Assembly: GCA_019426215.1 (NCBI GenBank)
Contig: CM033405.1
Location: forward strand, 6,921,001 to 6,985,000
DNA: 64,000 bases
DNA from: Buddleja alternifolia
Taxonomy: Eukaryota; Streptophyta; Magnoliopsida; Lamiales; Scrophulariaceae
Reading direction: 5' to 3'
The notes under the pieces were generated by a model. The model was not told where the DNA came from. It saw nothing but the letters and a program-made list of their open reading frames with translations, and made no database searches. The translations under genes and the position numbers were made by a program. Positions 1 to 10,972 of the stretch are shown here, piece after piece (within the stretch, counting starts at the first letter, position 1; the number at the start of each line of letters is the position of its first letter).

Positions 1-32
1 CACTTTGCTCTCTATGTTTTTCTCTCGGTTTG

Positions 33-125
33 GGATGGATCAAATGAGTAATGGAAGGCTGCTATTTATAGCACAATTTCCACCTACCAAAACTCCTCCC
101 ATTGGTTGAAATTCCCACCGTTCAA
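33..125 (-). promoter_or_regulatory. Possible TATA/CCAAT core promoter, minus strand
   Basis: Read on the minus strand, 61-72 gives GCTATAAATAGC, a good plant TATA box, and 101-105 gives CCAAT about 30 bp upstream. The start would lie near position 30-35, with transcription leaving the window to the left. It may be an LTR promoter or a host promoter; no coding sequence is visible to decide. Confidence 0.35.
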
Positions 126-144
126 AACAAGTTGGTTGAAGAAA

Positions 145-220
145 TTCAACTTTGATGGCCACCTACTATTTTACTTTTGTATTTCAACTTTGATGGTCAC
201 CTACCATTTTATTGTTTATT
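145..220. repeat. 38 bp direct repeat, two copies
   Basis: The motif TTCAACTTTGATGG followed by nCACCTACnATTTTA occurs at 145 and again at 183, with a few differences. It is a simple tandem duplication just upstream of the putative promoter. Confidence 0.7.
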
Positions 221-1320
221 TATTATTGTGGACAAATACCTAACACATATTAAAGAAGGAAATATATGAAAGTATGCACTGGACAAATTAAAATTGAAAG
301 AAGTTTCTAATTGATGAAATTTCATTCAAAGTGCATATAATATATTCTCTGCTATATAGATGTTATGATTATATAAGTCAAATGATGGAGTATAATCATG
401 TGATAAAACTTATCAACTGTTTGATTACTTCATTTGATTACATATTGTGTTGAATAATATTAAATGTGATTTAATATCTAGTTATGCAACAATGATGTAA
501 TCATGTTAGATAAATTTGAGCATGCGGTATTATGTGATTAAATATTTAATTATATTTTATCTTTGTGATTTATTCTTGATAAAGAATAAATAAATGTGTA
601 TGCATAAAATTACTTTATTTTGCTAAGCATATATGAAGTAATTGTTTAGTAATTTTCTTTCGGCTTATGAATAAATGCAATAAGTGTGATTCTTCACTAT
701 ATTTGACAATTTTTAGTGTAAAGCCTGATCACAATGAATGAAAAAATGCATTATTTAAATAGTTGATTTAAATTGATTGCATGTTCTTTTCATGTGATAG
801 TGACGTTTATTTAAAGAAGTCGATTTTGTGTTAAGAATAATTATTACATTATTTAGAGTTGTAGCCTACAATTTTCACCGTAAAAGTGAAATAGTTGTTG
901 AGGCTAAACTAGTCGTGGTTTCATTTAAGCGAAAGAAAAACTAGTCTAATTTTAAGAAATTAAAATAGACAACGTGGAACGTCGTCACTATGAACCTGTA
1001 AGGTTTCTAAGTGATAATTTTTCCAAATGTTTCATATTATGAAACGTGCTCTCTGAAAAGAGAAATGTGGACGACATATTGTACAAAGTACACAACTTGA
1101 TCAAGAATAAAGGATGTTAATTGTCGGAGTAAGATCATGAAAGTCGGTCAAATGTCTGAAATTAAATCCAAGAAAATGACCTTAAGGCCTTAGACAATTT
1201 GGTAAAACCAAATTATAGTTGGTGTACTGACAAAAGTCAAGGATAAGGAAAAATTATTCCGATGGAACAACCACAAATGTGGTAAGCCAAACCACGCTGA
1301 TAGTGGTTAATTATAAATAA
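221..1320. other. Non-coding AT-rich stretch
   Basis: No open frame or recognisable domain. A short run near 1278-1310 could be read as a decayed zinc-knuckle (KCGKPNHADSG then stop), which would fit Copia gag, but this is too short to rely on. Confidence 0.4.
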
Positions 1321-1321
1321 T

Positions 1322-1460
1322 TCGACCCATGTAAATGGTGGGTGACTGTCAAGGACAAATTGAACCATATAATTGGTGGGTGTTTGTTAAGACAATCCGA
1401 ACCACTCAAATGGTGGGTAATCGTCAAGACAAACCAAGCCAGGCAAATGGTGGGTGATTA
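1322..1460. repeat. Minisatellite, 4 units of about 37 bp
   Basis: The core AATGGTGGGT recurs with GGTGGG at 1337, 1375, 1412 and 1448 (spacing 38, 37, 36). Each unit has an ACCA...TGGT inverted pair, so it can fold. No coding sense. Confidence 0.7.
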
Positions 1461-2430
1461 AATCACTAAAAAAGGTATTTCTAAAAAAAATGCAAAAAAG
1501 TGAATCGTTCGGAAGGTTTAATGTCATTACCCCTGATTTTTTTAACAACTTTGGAGCGTGAGCCTAGTTTTTCATAACAAAAGCTTCTTTTTTTTTTTTT
1601 TTTGCATATTTTCTTAGCACGAGGGGGTATTTAGCATTTTCGATCTAACACGTTTTTTTACATTTTTTTTCTTAGTTCCATATTTATTAGTTATGTTTAA
1701 ATGCATATGATGTGTTAGGATATGTTTTATGGAATAGGTTTTAAAAAAATAAAATTATTTTGTTCATTTCAGGAACATGCACGGTTTTGAGAATTTTTTT
1801 TTTGTTTATTCTTAACAAATAAAAAGAATATGGGGTTTTGTCGATTTGATTTTGGAAGAGAATGTGGTGCTTCGTCATTCCTGTCAAAGTGGGTGTTATA
1901 ATCTTGAAGGATGAAGAAAACATCAAAGGTGTTGTGAACCAGTCAAAAACGCAGTTTAAATATTTTAAAGTCAGAAACATGTATAATTTTACATATAAGG
2001 CGAGATTTTAATTACAAAAACGTGTAAGGTTTTTAGCTGGGTTTTCAGCTCAGCTAAATTAGGGTTTTAAAAAGGGAATTAGCTAACGTGGGCAAGTTTA
2101 CATTTAACTAGCTTTAATTATTCCAATTAGTTGAGAATTAGTTTCAGGGAATGTGTCAAAGTACTTTCTATATGTACGTGCAACTTGGAATCTATCAGTA
2201 AATTTCATTACGTTGCATTTTATTTCTTTGCATTCATCCTTTGATGCATTTATCTTCTTTCTTTTGCATATTCGTTATGTGTTTTTACCTTCTGGTTGAA
2301 TCAATGAGTTTATGATTTAGCTTAACTCGGTAGAATTGAGCCGAATCATAGAGTGGCCTTAGAGCAATTTGATTAATCCCGAAGCTGCTCCTGTTACTTT
2401 GACCTTGTTTTGTTGACTCAATCATTGTCT
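1461..2430. other. Non-coding; second copy of a dispersed repeat at about 1765-1870
   Basis: Holds poly-T tracts near 1590-1610. The part around 1770-1865 (AGGAACATGCACG... through a GTTTTGTCGATTTGATTTTGG-like stretch) matches 15313-15345 plus 15824-15870. There the same sequence is split by a 457 bp MITE, so this copy serves as a near-empty site. Confidence 0.5.
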
Positions 2431-2439
2431 TTGCTGGTA

Positions 2440-2581
2440 CTTACTAGTCAGGGGTGTCCTGGTCATCGTCGCTCCATCATTAGGTATGCTATTTATCGGG
2501 TGATACTTGGTAGCTTCCGTGAGTTCAATTCTTGAAAAATGTCAGCCGCAAACAATGTTCAAATATTTGTGGGGTCCATCA

Positions 2582-2612
<31 letters not shown>

Positions 2613-3060
2613 ATTGTGTTAATACATTTTGTGTGGTGGATAGACTACGGGAGTTGGACTCCAGGAGCCACCAAATATCACCCCTATTTATCTTGGTGAC
2701 GATATTAGCTTATGGCCGGACACGAAATATGAACAGTTTCCTGTTCGAGCACAAAATTTGAGTTCTGTTTTTTTTGCCTATTTGGTAAACGAAACTTGTC
2801 GGATTCGCTATATTCTTAGAGATCTAGTAGTTTTCTTGCCATGACAAGTTCTCATCTATTCTGATAATGTTAGAGCTATCTAATTGATGCTGAATCCAGT
2901 ATTTCATGTCCGAAGAAACACATCGTGATCAACCATAATTTTGTTGATCAGAAGGTTGCAGTACAGTGATGTTTTGATGAAGTATATCCCGATAGTTGAG
3001 CAGATTGGCGACATTTTTATCAAAGCATCATCCCATGTGAAGTTTCCTTAGTTATATATG
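2440..3060 (+). pseudogene. Decayed Copia RNase H / 3' pol remnant
   Basis: Scattered plus-strand pieces in shifting frames match the end of a Copia polyprotein: AGCP..HRRS and a GYAIY-like piece near 2440-2500, QPQTM near 2545, then YSDNVRAI.LMLNPVFHV near 2858-2915 followed by KxHIVIxHNFVxxKVA and a D-V-L-M-K-Y-I-P / QIGDIF run to about 3030. These match the Copia RNase H landmarks (CDN-S-A, NPVFHxRTKHIE, FVREKV, ADIFTKAL). Many frameshifts and stops are present, and a (TA)n run interrupts it. A G-rich tract at 3100-3128 could be the old polypurine tract. Dead; no LTRs were found. Confidence 0.65.
2582..2609. repeat. (TA)n microsatellite
   Basis: Uninterrupted alternating AT, 28 bp, inside the decayed Copia fragment. 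Confidence 0.95.
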
Positions 3061-3299
3061 GATCAATCTTTGCAATGGTCCCACTATTCAGATTGTTGTG
3101 GGACAGGGGAGGGGGCGGGGCGGGCGAATTAGTGTATATTTTTATATTGGTCCATTTTGTATAACCCAAGCATCTTATGTATTCTTCTATATAGAGGTGG
3201 CAATTGGGTGGATCGGGTCGGGTTTGGGTCGGGTCCAATTCGGGTAGGGTCCAGTTGGGTCCTATGCAAAAAAATTGTATGAAAGTTAGACTCATAATG

Positions 3300-3371
3300 G
3301 ACCCACGCAAGGACCTAAAGTAGACCCAATGAGGACCCAATTAGGACCCAATAAGGACCCAACATAGACCC
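3300..3371 (+). promoter_or_regulatory. Phased GACCC subterminal array, putative transposase-binding sites
   Basis: GACCC (one variant, GACCT) starts at 3300, 3312, 3323, 3334, 3345, 3356 and 3367, a spacing of 12 then 11 bp five times. More scattered GGACCCAA copies sit in the right end (7057-7206). hAT transposases bind clustered subterminal motifs, so this is the natural candidate; binding is inferred. Confidence 0.55.
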
Positions 3372-3409
3372 AAAATTAGATTAGAATATGTTTTAAACAA
3401 GTTTAGCCA

Positions 3410-5171
3410 AGCACTCTTTTTACACACACTTCACACTTTTTACACACACTAGACATATTTACACATACACAACATACTTTTATACACACAACACAATTTT
3501 ACACACACAACACACTTTTATACACACAACATATATTTTACACACACTACACATTTACATATACACAACACAAACACACTACACATTTTTTACAATTTTT
3601 ACACACTACACATATTTTCACACACAATGCACACTTTTACACACATTACACACTTTTTTCACACACAATGCACATTTTTAACACGCACTACACACAATGC
3701 AAATTTTTTACACACACTACACATATTTTCACACACAATCCTTACTTTTTACACACACTACACTCTTTTTACACACACTACACACTTTTCACACGCACTA
3801 CACATATTTTCACACACAATGCACACTTTTTACACACATTACACACATTTGCACACACAATGCACATTTTTTACACACACTACACACATTTTCACACACT
3901 ATGCACATTTTTTGCACACACTGCACACTTTTTACACACATTATACACATTTTCACACACAATGCATACTTTTTACACACACTACACACTTTTTACACAC
4001 ACTACACATATTTTCACACACAATGCACACTTTTTACACACTACATACATTTTCACATACAATGCACACTTTTTACACACACTACATACTTTTTCACACA
4101 CAATGCACACTTTATACACACACTACACACTTTTTACACACACTACACATATTTTCACACACAATCCATGCTTTTTACACACACTACACTCTTTTTACAC
4201 ACACTACACACTTTTCACACGCACTACACACATTTTCATACACAATGCACACTTTTTACACATATTACACACTTTTTCACACACAATGCACATTTTTTAC
4301 ACACACTACACACATTTTCACACACTATGCACATTTTTTACACACACTACACACTTTTTACACACACTACACACATTTTCACACACAATGCTTACTTTTT
4401 ACACACACTACACATATTTTCACACACAATGCACACTGTTTACACACACTACATATATTTTCACACACAATGCACACTTTTTACACACACTACACACTTT
4501 TTCACACACAATGCACACTTTATACACACACTACACACTTTTTACACACACTACACATATTTTCACACACAATCCATACTTTTTACACACACTACACTCT
4601 TTTTGCACACACTACACATTTTTCACACACACTATACACTTTTACACACACTACACACTTTTTTACACACAATGCATATTTTTTACACACAATGCACACT
4701 TTTTACACACACTACACATTTTCACACACAATACACACTCTTTACATACACGACACACTTTTTATACACACTAGCCATATTTTCACATACTACACATACT
4801 TTACACACTACACACATTTTACACATATTTTCACACACGACACATATTTTACTTACATTTTCACACACTATACATATTTTACATACATTTTCACACACGT
4901 CACACATTTTACACACACTACACACATTTTCACACACTACACATATTTTCACACACTACACACATTTTGACACACTACACATATTTTCACACACTACACA
5001 CATTTTCACACACTACACATTTTCATATACTACACACATTTACACACACTACACATTTTTACACACTTCACATATTTTCACACATTTTACACACTTCATA
5101 CATTTTAACACACTACACATTTTACACACATTTTCACACACATCACATATTTTACACACACTACACACATA
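3410..5171 (+). repeat. Satellite left arm (ACACACTACAC type, plus sense)
   Basis: About 1.76 kb of 20-21 bp units, TTTTTACACACACTACACAC with variants TTTTCACACACAATGCACAC. A higher-order repeat is visible: the variant ending CAATCC recurs near 3737, 4162 and 4571 with the same neighbours, about 410-425 bp apart. No unit contains a stop codon in the forward frames. Confidence 0.9.
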
Positions 5172-7020
5172 TATGTAGTGTGTGAAAATGTGCGGTGTAT
5201 GTGAAAATATGTGTAGTGCGAGTAAAATATGTGAAAATATGTGTAGTGTGTGTATAATATGTGAAAATATGTGTAATGTGTGAAAATGAGTGTAATGTAT
5301 GTGAAATATGTGTAGTGTGTGAAAATGTGTGTAGTGTGTGTAAAATATGTGAAAATATGTGTAGTGTGTGAAAATGTGTGTAGTGTGTGTAAAATATGTG
5401 AAAATATGTGTAGTGTGTGTAAAATATGTCATGTGTGTGTGAAAATATGTGTAGTGTGTGTAAAATATGTAATATGTGTGTGAAAATATGTGTAGTGTGT
5501 GTAATGTGTAGTTTATGTAAAATGTGTGATGTAGGTGTGAAAATATGTGTAGTGTGTGCAAAATGTGTGTAGTGTGTGTGAAAATGTGTATAGTGTGTGT
5601 AAAATATGTGAAAATATGTGTAGTGTGTGAAAATGTGTGTAATGTGTGTGAAAATACGTTTAGTGTGTGAAAATGTGTGTAGTGTGTGTAAAATTGTTTG
5701 TAGTGTGTGTAAAATGTGTGTAGTGTGTGTGAAAATGTGTATAGTGTGTGTAAAATGTGTGAAAATATATGTAGTGTGTGAAAATGTGTAGTGTATGTGA
5801 AAATATGTGTAGTGTGTATAAAATATGTGAAAATATGTGTAGTGTGTGTAAAATATGTGAAAATATGTGTAGTGTGTGAAAATGTGTGTAGTGTATGTGA
5901 AATATGTGTAATGTATGAAAAAGTGTGGTGTGTAAAATATGCCATTTGTGTGCGAAAATGTGTGTAGTGTGTGTAAAATATGTCATCTGTGTGTGAAAAT
6001 ATGTGTAGTGTGTGTAAAATATGTAACATGTGTGTGAAAATATGTGTAGTTTATGTAAAATGTGTGATGTAAGTGTGAAAATATGTGCAGTGTGTGTAAA
6101 ATGTGCGTAGTGTGTGTGAAAATGTGTATAGTGCGTGTAAAATATGTGAAAATGTGTGTAATGTGTGTGAAAATACGTATAGTGTGTGAAAATATGTGTA
6201 GTGTGTGTAAAATGTTTGTGAAAATGTGTATAGTGTATATAAAATGTGTGAAAATATATGTAGTGTGTGAAAATGTGTGTAGTGTAAGTGAAAATATGTG
6301 TAGTGTGTGTAAAATGTGTGTAGTGTGTGTGAAAATGTGTATAGTGTATGTAAAATGTGTGAAAATATAGTGTGTGAAAATGTGTGTAGTGTATGTGAAA
6401 ATATGTGTAGTGTGTGTAAAATATGTGAAAATATGTGGTGTGTGTAAAATATGTTTAGTGTGTGAAAATGTGTGTAGTGTGTGTAAAAGATGTAAAAATA
6501 TGTGTAGTCTATGTAAAATATGTGAAAATATGTGTAGTGTGAAAATGTGTGTAGTGTGTGTAAAATATGTGAAAATATGTGGTGTATGAAAATGTGTGTA
6601 GTGTGTGTAAAAATATGTGTAGTGTGTGAAAATGTGTGTAGTGTGTGTAAAATATGTGAAAATATGTGGTGTGTGAAAATGTGTGTGATTTGTGTGAAAA
6701 TGTCATCTGTGTGTGTAAAATATGTGAAAATATGTGTAGTGTATGAAAATGTGTGTAGTGTGTGAAAATGTGTGTAGTGTGTGTAAAATATGTGAAAATA
6801 TGTGATGTGTGAAAATGTGTGTAATTTGTGTGAAAATGTCATCTGTGAGTGAAAATATGTGTAATGTGTGTAAAATATGTGTAGTATGTGAAAATATGTG
6901 TAGTGTGTGAAAATGTGTACAGTGTGTGTAAATATGTGTAGTGTGTGTAAAATATGTAATATTTGTGTGAAAATATGTGTAGTGTTTGTGTAATGTGTTC
7001 AAGTGTTTGTGTAAATTGTG
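5172..7020 (-). repeat. Satellite right arm (same unit, opposite strand)
   Basis: About 1.85 kb of GTGTGTGAAAATnTGTGTAG-type units, the reverse complement of the left arm. The switch occurs at the palindrome ACATATATGT (5167-5176). Variants such as TAAAATATGTGAAAATATG differ from the commonest left-arm variants, so the arms are related but not a simple mirror copy. Confidence 0.9.
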
Positions 7021-7390
7021 TGTTGGGGGTGTATTAAATTTCAAACTAAGTTAGATCCAATTTGGACCCATATTGGGCCCAACTTAAGACCCAATTGGAC
7101 CCAAAACTAAGTGAGAACCAACCCAGTTGGAACCATAAAGAAAAAACTTAGGACCCAACCCAACTAAAACCTAAGTAGATTGAGTTTGAAATATATTTTT
7201 GGACCCAAATTGCCACTCCTACTTCTATATATTGTTTTATATCATTATATCATAATCATAACAAACAGGCTATACACATACACTCTCTCTCTTAAATATC
7301 CTAGATTCTCTGCTACATGGATAGGCGATACTACACTTTAAACTCCTTATACAATATACTCAATTTTAAAAGTTCCTTGATTCCTTGATT

Positions 7391-8785
7391 TCAATAAAAT
7401 GGCTTGTCACTTTTTTTACCAAATATGCCAGGGCCATATGTCGAAGAAATCACATCCACGAGAAGGGGAAACTGCAAGAGTACATAGGAAGTGATTGGGA
7501 AACAGGCCAATGCAGACACTGGTATACATGGTCCGCCGTAACGGTCACGGTGTTCGTCGCGGAGGCCACCGTTCCAGTTCCATGGCACCGTCGCGGAACG
7601 GTCTCGGACGTTCCACAATTTTTTTACTTAAATTGCTCAAAAATTATAAAAAAAAATCCTAAAAAAATTTATAATTAGTTCTTTTTTAATTAGAAGATTT
7701 TGAACAACAAAGGCTAATAAAACGGGTTTATTTACAGCTTCAATTTTGAGAACTAAAAATTGACACGTAAAAATCAGTTTTGTCTGCAGATTAATTCATA
7801 AAGCACCCACCCAGAATATAAGATGCAATGGAATCTTTGTATATTGAAGTAAAATAAAAAATTAGATGCTTAAGGCGGGACGAATTTTAAGGCGAGAAGA
7901 AATAAATTTTAGAAACTTTGTATATTTAAAATTAGATGCTTAACGCGTTTTCTCGGCTAATACGTACAAATTTTAAAGCGAGAAGAAAAGCGCCCAGGTA
8001 TTCTCCCTCTCTTTTTTGTCTCCCTCTTTTTCTGTCGTCTTTAAATTTGTTTAGAAGAATAATAATTGCAGAGAGTTGGGAGTTTAGTTTTCTGTCGCCG
8101 GCCGGCATATCCTCCGTTCCGGCCGTTCCGCACCCGAGAAAACGCCGAAACGGCCGCTACAAAGCCGCATCTCGGCCGTATCGCCGCTTTTCGGCCGTTC
8201 TGGCGCGGTCCACTTACAAAACCGAGATGCCCGCGAATTTTGGAACGGCGGGGGCCGTTCCCGTTCCGGCCGCGAAAGCGGCGTTCCGGCGAACCATGCT
8301 GGTATAAGCACCCATGCCCTCCTTTGGCCAAACACAAGATAGACTGTGGCACCGAATGCTACCATCATAAATGTTATGGAGAGAAACAGTGTAAGAAGGC
8401 CAATAATTAGTCGCTTGGGCAAGACAGAGAGAAAATCTTCGTCGGCATAGCGAGACGTCCAGAGAGACAAAAATAGTAGCAAAGAAGTAGTAGATGTGAA
8501 TAGGGAAATTGCATCTGAAATGGAAAAAATTATGAATGTTGTTTGCTTAGACCATATAAGGACGCCGTTGGATTGATCATTGCCCCCTGGTACAGTAATG
8601 CCAGCGGCAAATACAACCGTAATGATTAATGCTGCAACTAAGATACATGAGGTTGCTGTGTTTCTCATCCATTTCTCTCCCTCTTTTTTCAGTTCCTTGT
8701 GTTCTTTTGTAAAAATCATAGACGGAGTTTCACCGGCAAAATTTGTTCTTTCTCTAGTATACAGTAGAACAAAATTCTTTATTTC
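7391..8785 (-). pseudogene. Ankyrin-PGG family protein, last exon, split by a transposon
   Basis: The minus strand encodes the PGG domain typical of plant ankyrin-repeat membrane proteins (ITN1-like): EKWMRNTATSC, the hallmark VPGG after a hydrophobic helix, further helices, then a short tail ending FGKKSDKPFY and a TGA at 7391. The exon starts after an AG at 8786-8787 (phase 0), which joins in frame to the ...QWFK exon end seen in the related copy at 51182. The coding sequence runs 8785-8307, is interrupted by the 772 bp element at 7527-8298, and resumes at about 7518. If the element and one target duplication are removed the frame continues, so the insertion is the main defect. The family is plasma-membrane associated and linked to stress or defence signalling; that role is family knowledge. 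Upstream exons are separated by the LINE at 8931-15064. Confidence 0.8.
7527..8298. mobile_element. Short non-autonomous TIR element (hAT-like) in a PGG exon
   Basis: Ends are CATGGTCCGCCGTAACG and, reversed, CATGGTTCGCCGGAACG. A perfect 8 bp duplication CTGGTATA flanks it at 7519-7526 and 8299-8306. The first 90 bp and last 200 bp are GC-rich with repeated CCGTTCC/GGAACGG motifs, while the middle is AT-rich. No transposase is encoded. The 8 bp duplication suggests hAT; the terminal bases are not the commonest hAT ends, so the superfamily is tentative. Confidence 0.75.
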
Positions 8786-8930
8786 CTGTCGACCAATAAC
8801 CAGTAATGTTAGGAAAAACAATATTAGAACCATGCTGATTCTGATACCATGTTAGAAGAATGGTAAAGAGATACGAAATAATGATGCTGAAATATAGTAC
8901 TTAATTGATTGGTTAACTAGAGAAGTACAA
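8786..8930 (-). other. Intron 3' part of the PGG gene up to the LINE insertion
   Basis: On the minus strand this reads as intron sequence ending TTATTGGTCGACAG before the exon. It ends at the LINE target duplication 8915-8930. Confidence 0.5.
8915..8930. repeat. LINE target-site duplication, 5' copy
   Basis: AACTAGAGAAGTACAA, identical to 15065-15080. Confidence 0.95.
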
Positions 8931-9062
8931 GTGTACTTAACATTAAAAGGTTAGTATCTAATGACATTTTGAAACACCAATAGGGAAAATTCAAAGGCGA
9001 AACCCTAACTACTCGGAAAACACTAGCCGTTAAGGTCCTTCGCCTACGAGGCCTCCGGCCGG

Positions 9063-10972
9063 ATGGAGGAGCTGGATTCGTACCGGCCACCACTTCTAAC
9101 GGTCACACCAAATCGGAACACCAAAAAATTGAAACGGCGTGTGGTGGGCGCCCAAACACCACCACGCACAGACACCCACACCTCGAACCCTATGGAGGAA
9201 ATTCCTTCAGCGGACTTGCATGAAACGGAAGAGGATAGCCCTATGAAGAATGCATGGGACTCCCATAACTTACGTGAAACTTGGAAACAGCGATTCGCGG
9301 AACCGACGGTGTACACTGGCGAAGGAGAAGATGATGACTTGGACTCTCTCCTTGCGACGGAATTGGAAACTGGAGGTGATGATGATGATTATACCATTTC
9401 GACTGCAGATCTAAGGGAGATGGTGGCCCCTTACCGGAGGGCCCTAGTCGTGAAAGTACTCGGTCGGCGAGTAGGGTTTGCGATGCTCAAACAACGCATG
9501 AGATCACTTTGGCAATTACCGTACGACATTAACCCGGTGGACCTAGGGAATGAATTCTACTTAGTGCGCTTCCTAAACAAAGAAGAATATGAACATGTGC
9601 TGGAAGACGGACCTTGGATGATCCTTGGGCATTACCTAACAGTGAGGAAATGGGACCCTGCGTTCGAGCCCAAGAACGAGAGAATCTCCTCCACAGCCGT
9701 GTGGATACGTTTTCCCGAATTACCGATTCATTATCTCACTGATAAGGTTATCCGTGGCATGGGCAGCAAGATTGGTAAGGTGCTAAGACTTGACAGGAAT
9801 ACCGAAGAAGCTAAACGAGGAAGATATGCCCGTGTATGTGTGGAAATTGATTTGAGCAAACCCTTACGACCATGTTTGAAGGTGAATAAGAAGATTAGGG
9901 TAGTCGAGTATTAGGGACTCAATATGCTATGTTTCGCTTGTGGAGTGTACGGCCACAGGCAGGAAACATGCGGGCAAAAAAGAAAGGAAGGCAATTCGGA
10001 TAACTCCCCACAAAGGGTACCTAAACCAGAATCCACATCAAGTGAGCACACGCCCCCACATCCTATGGACCGTGGAACCTGGTCCAGCCGAGGCGAAACC
10101 AAAGAAGAACAATCGAAATGGCCAACAATCGTGCCACGGAGTTTACGAAGAACACTTTTGCTACGGGACAGTCTGATGCGTTACACAGGAGGAGGCCGAT
10201 ACAAAGGGAAACCAAAGGAAAGGGAGCTAACCCCACAGCTAACACCAATGGTAAAGTCAGACAGCAATATGTTCGGAAAGACAAGGTTCCGACCGGGACA
10301 AATAGTAAGGCCCCAAACACCGAAACTACTAGGCAGACACCGATGGGGAATCGATTTGATATCCTTCAGGACCTAGAGAAGGATATGGACCACGAGGAGG
10401 AGCAAGAGTTACATGCTGAACATGGAAAAGGGGGTCACCCGGTCCGTCATAGGCTAATACCGAAAACCTCATCATCAGCACTCAAGACGCCGTTAGTGAA
10501 TATGGACTTGGTGCCACCCCTCTCACACGGCACTACATACCCGATTACTCACAATAGAATTAATCCAGTGTTTGATAAGGGACAAACTTCCGAAGCCGCT
10601 AGTGGAGAGAGCTCTCGGTCTCATTCCTTCACTTTTGACGACAAGTACCCATATGGACATTCGGAGCCGACACTTCAGACGGACGGGTTAGAGACTTCCG
10701 ACGAGGATTCGGATGATGACGAGCTGGCTTCCAATTTAGAAACTGTAAATGATGGAGAAGGCCGTGACGATGAGAATGTTCCCAACCGCTGCATGGAAAC
10801 AGATATTGTCCCGAGCGCTGAAACGGGGGTTTTCAACCCCCGCAGGTATGACTCTTTAGTCCGGTTTATTTCCCTCCACTTTATGTTTAATGACATTAAT
10901 CTTTTGGAATTGCAGAGGGGCAGCGGACCCAACATTTTTGAACTCATTGAAAGAGGTTCTTCGTCGGAATAA
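9063..10972 (+). pseudogene. LINE-1 ORF1 protein (DUF4283, zinc knuckle), broken
   Basis: Starts at ATG 9063 (MEELDSYRPP). Residues about 115-280 form the DUF4283 domain (LKQRMRSLW, DGPWMILGHYLTVRKW, VWIRFPELPIHYL, RYARVCVEIDLSKPL). An in-frame TAG at 9912 interrupts VVEY-GLN; the knuckle CFACGVYGHRQETC (CX2CX4HX4C) follows in the same frame. Around 10060 the frame shifts and the acidic, Asn/Thr-rich tail (YGPWNLV, later GNRFDILQDLEKD) continues to 10972, overlapping the start of ORF2. This protein normally binds and packages the LINE RNA. Defects seen: one nonsense codon and one frameshift. Confidence 0.85.

Larger units (their letters stand above)
3192..7221 (+). mobile_element. Non-autonomous hAT-type element carrying inverted satellite arrays
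   Basis: The left end TAGAGGTGGCAATTGGGT and the reverse complement of the right end, TAGGAGTGGCAATTTGGGT, form terminal inverted repeats. They are flanked by a perfect 8 bp target duplication CTTCTATA (3184-3191 and 7222-7229). TIR type and 8 bp duplication fit the hAT superfamily. Unique subterminal sequence is only about 220 bp on the left and 200 bp on the right, rich in GGACCCAA motifs. The other 3.6 kb is a satellite: TTTTnACACACACTACAC-type units up to 5171, then the same units on the opposite strand. No transposase is inside. Copy 2 at 37.2-39.98 kb shares the left end and strand switch and adjoins a hAT transposase tail, supporting the assignment. The long open frames here (His-Thr-Tyr-Phe repeats, up to 493 codons, in all three forward frames) are by-products of the repeat. 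Confidence 0.85.

Noticed and set aside
1278..1315. Copia gag zinc knuckle (KCGKPNH)
   Set aside because: Only a short run fits, the second Cys is absent, and no other gag motif is nearby.
3627..5178. Very long open frames (368-493 codons) rich in His, Thr, Tyr and Phe, in all three forward frames; likewise on the minus strand at 38.4-39.9 kb
   Set aside because: They arise because the ACACACTACAC satellite has no stop codon in that sense. Open in every frame, no start context, no domain.
3410..7020. CRISPR-like or telomere-like array
   Set aside because: Units are contiguous without unique spacers, the setting is a plant genome, and the unit is not TTTAGGG.
8084..8410. Arg/Pro-rich open frames on both strands at 8.04-8.41 kb
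   Set aside because: They lie in the GC-rich end of the TIR element and are chance frames; only the minus-strand PGG part above 8307 is real.
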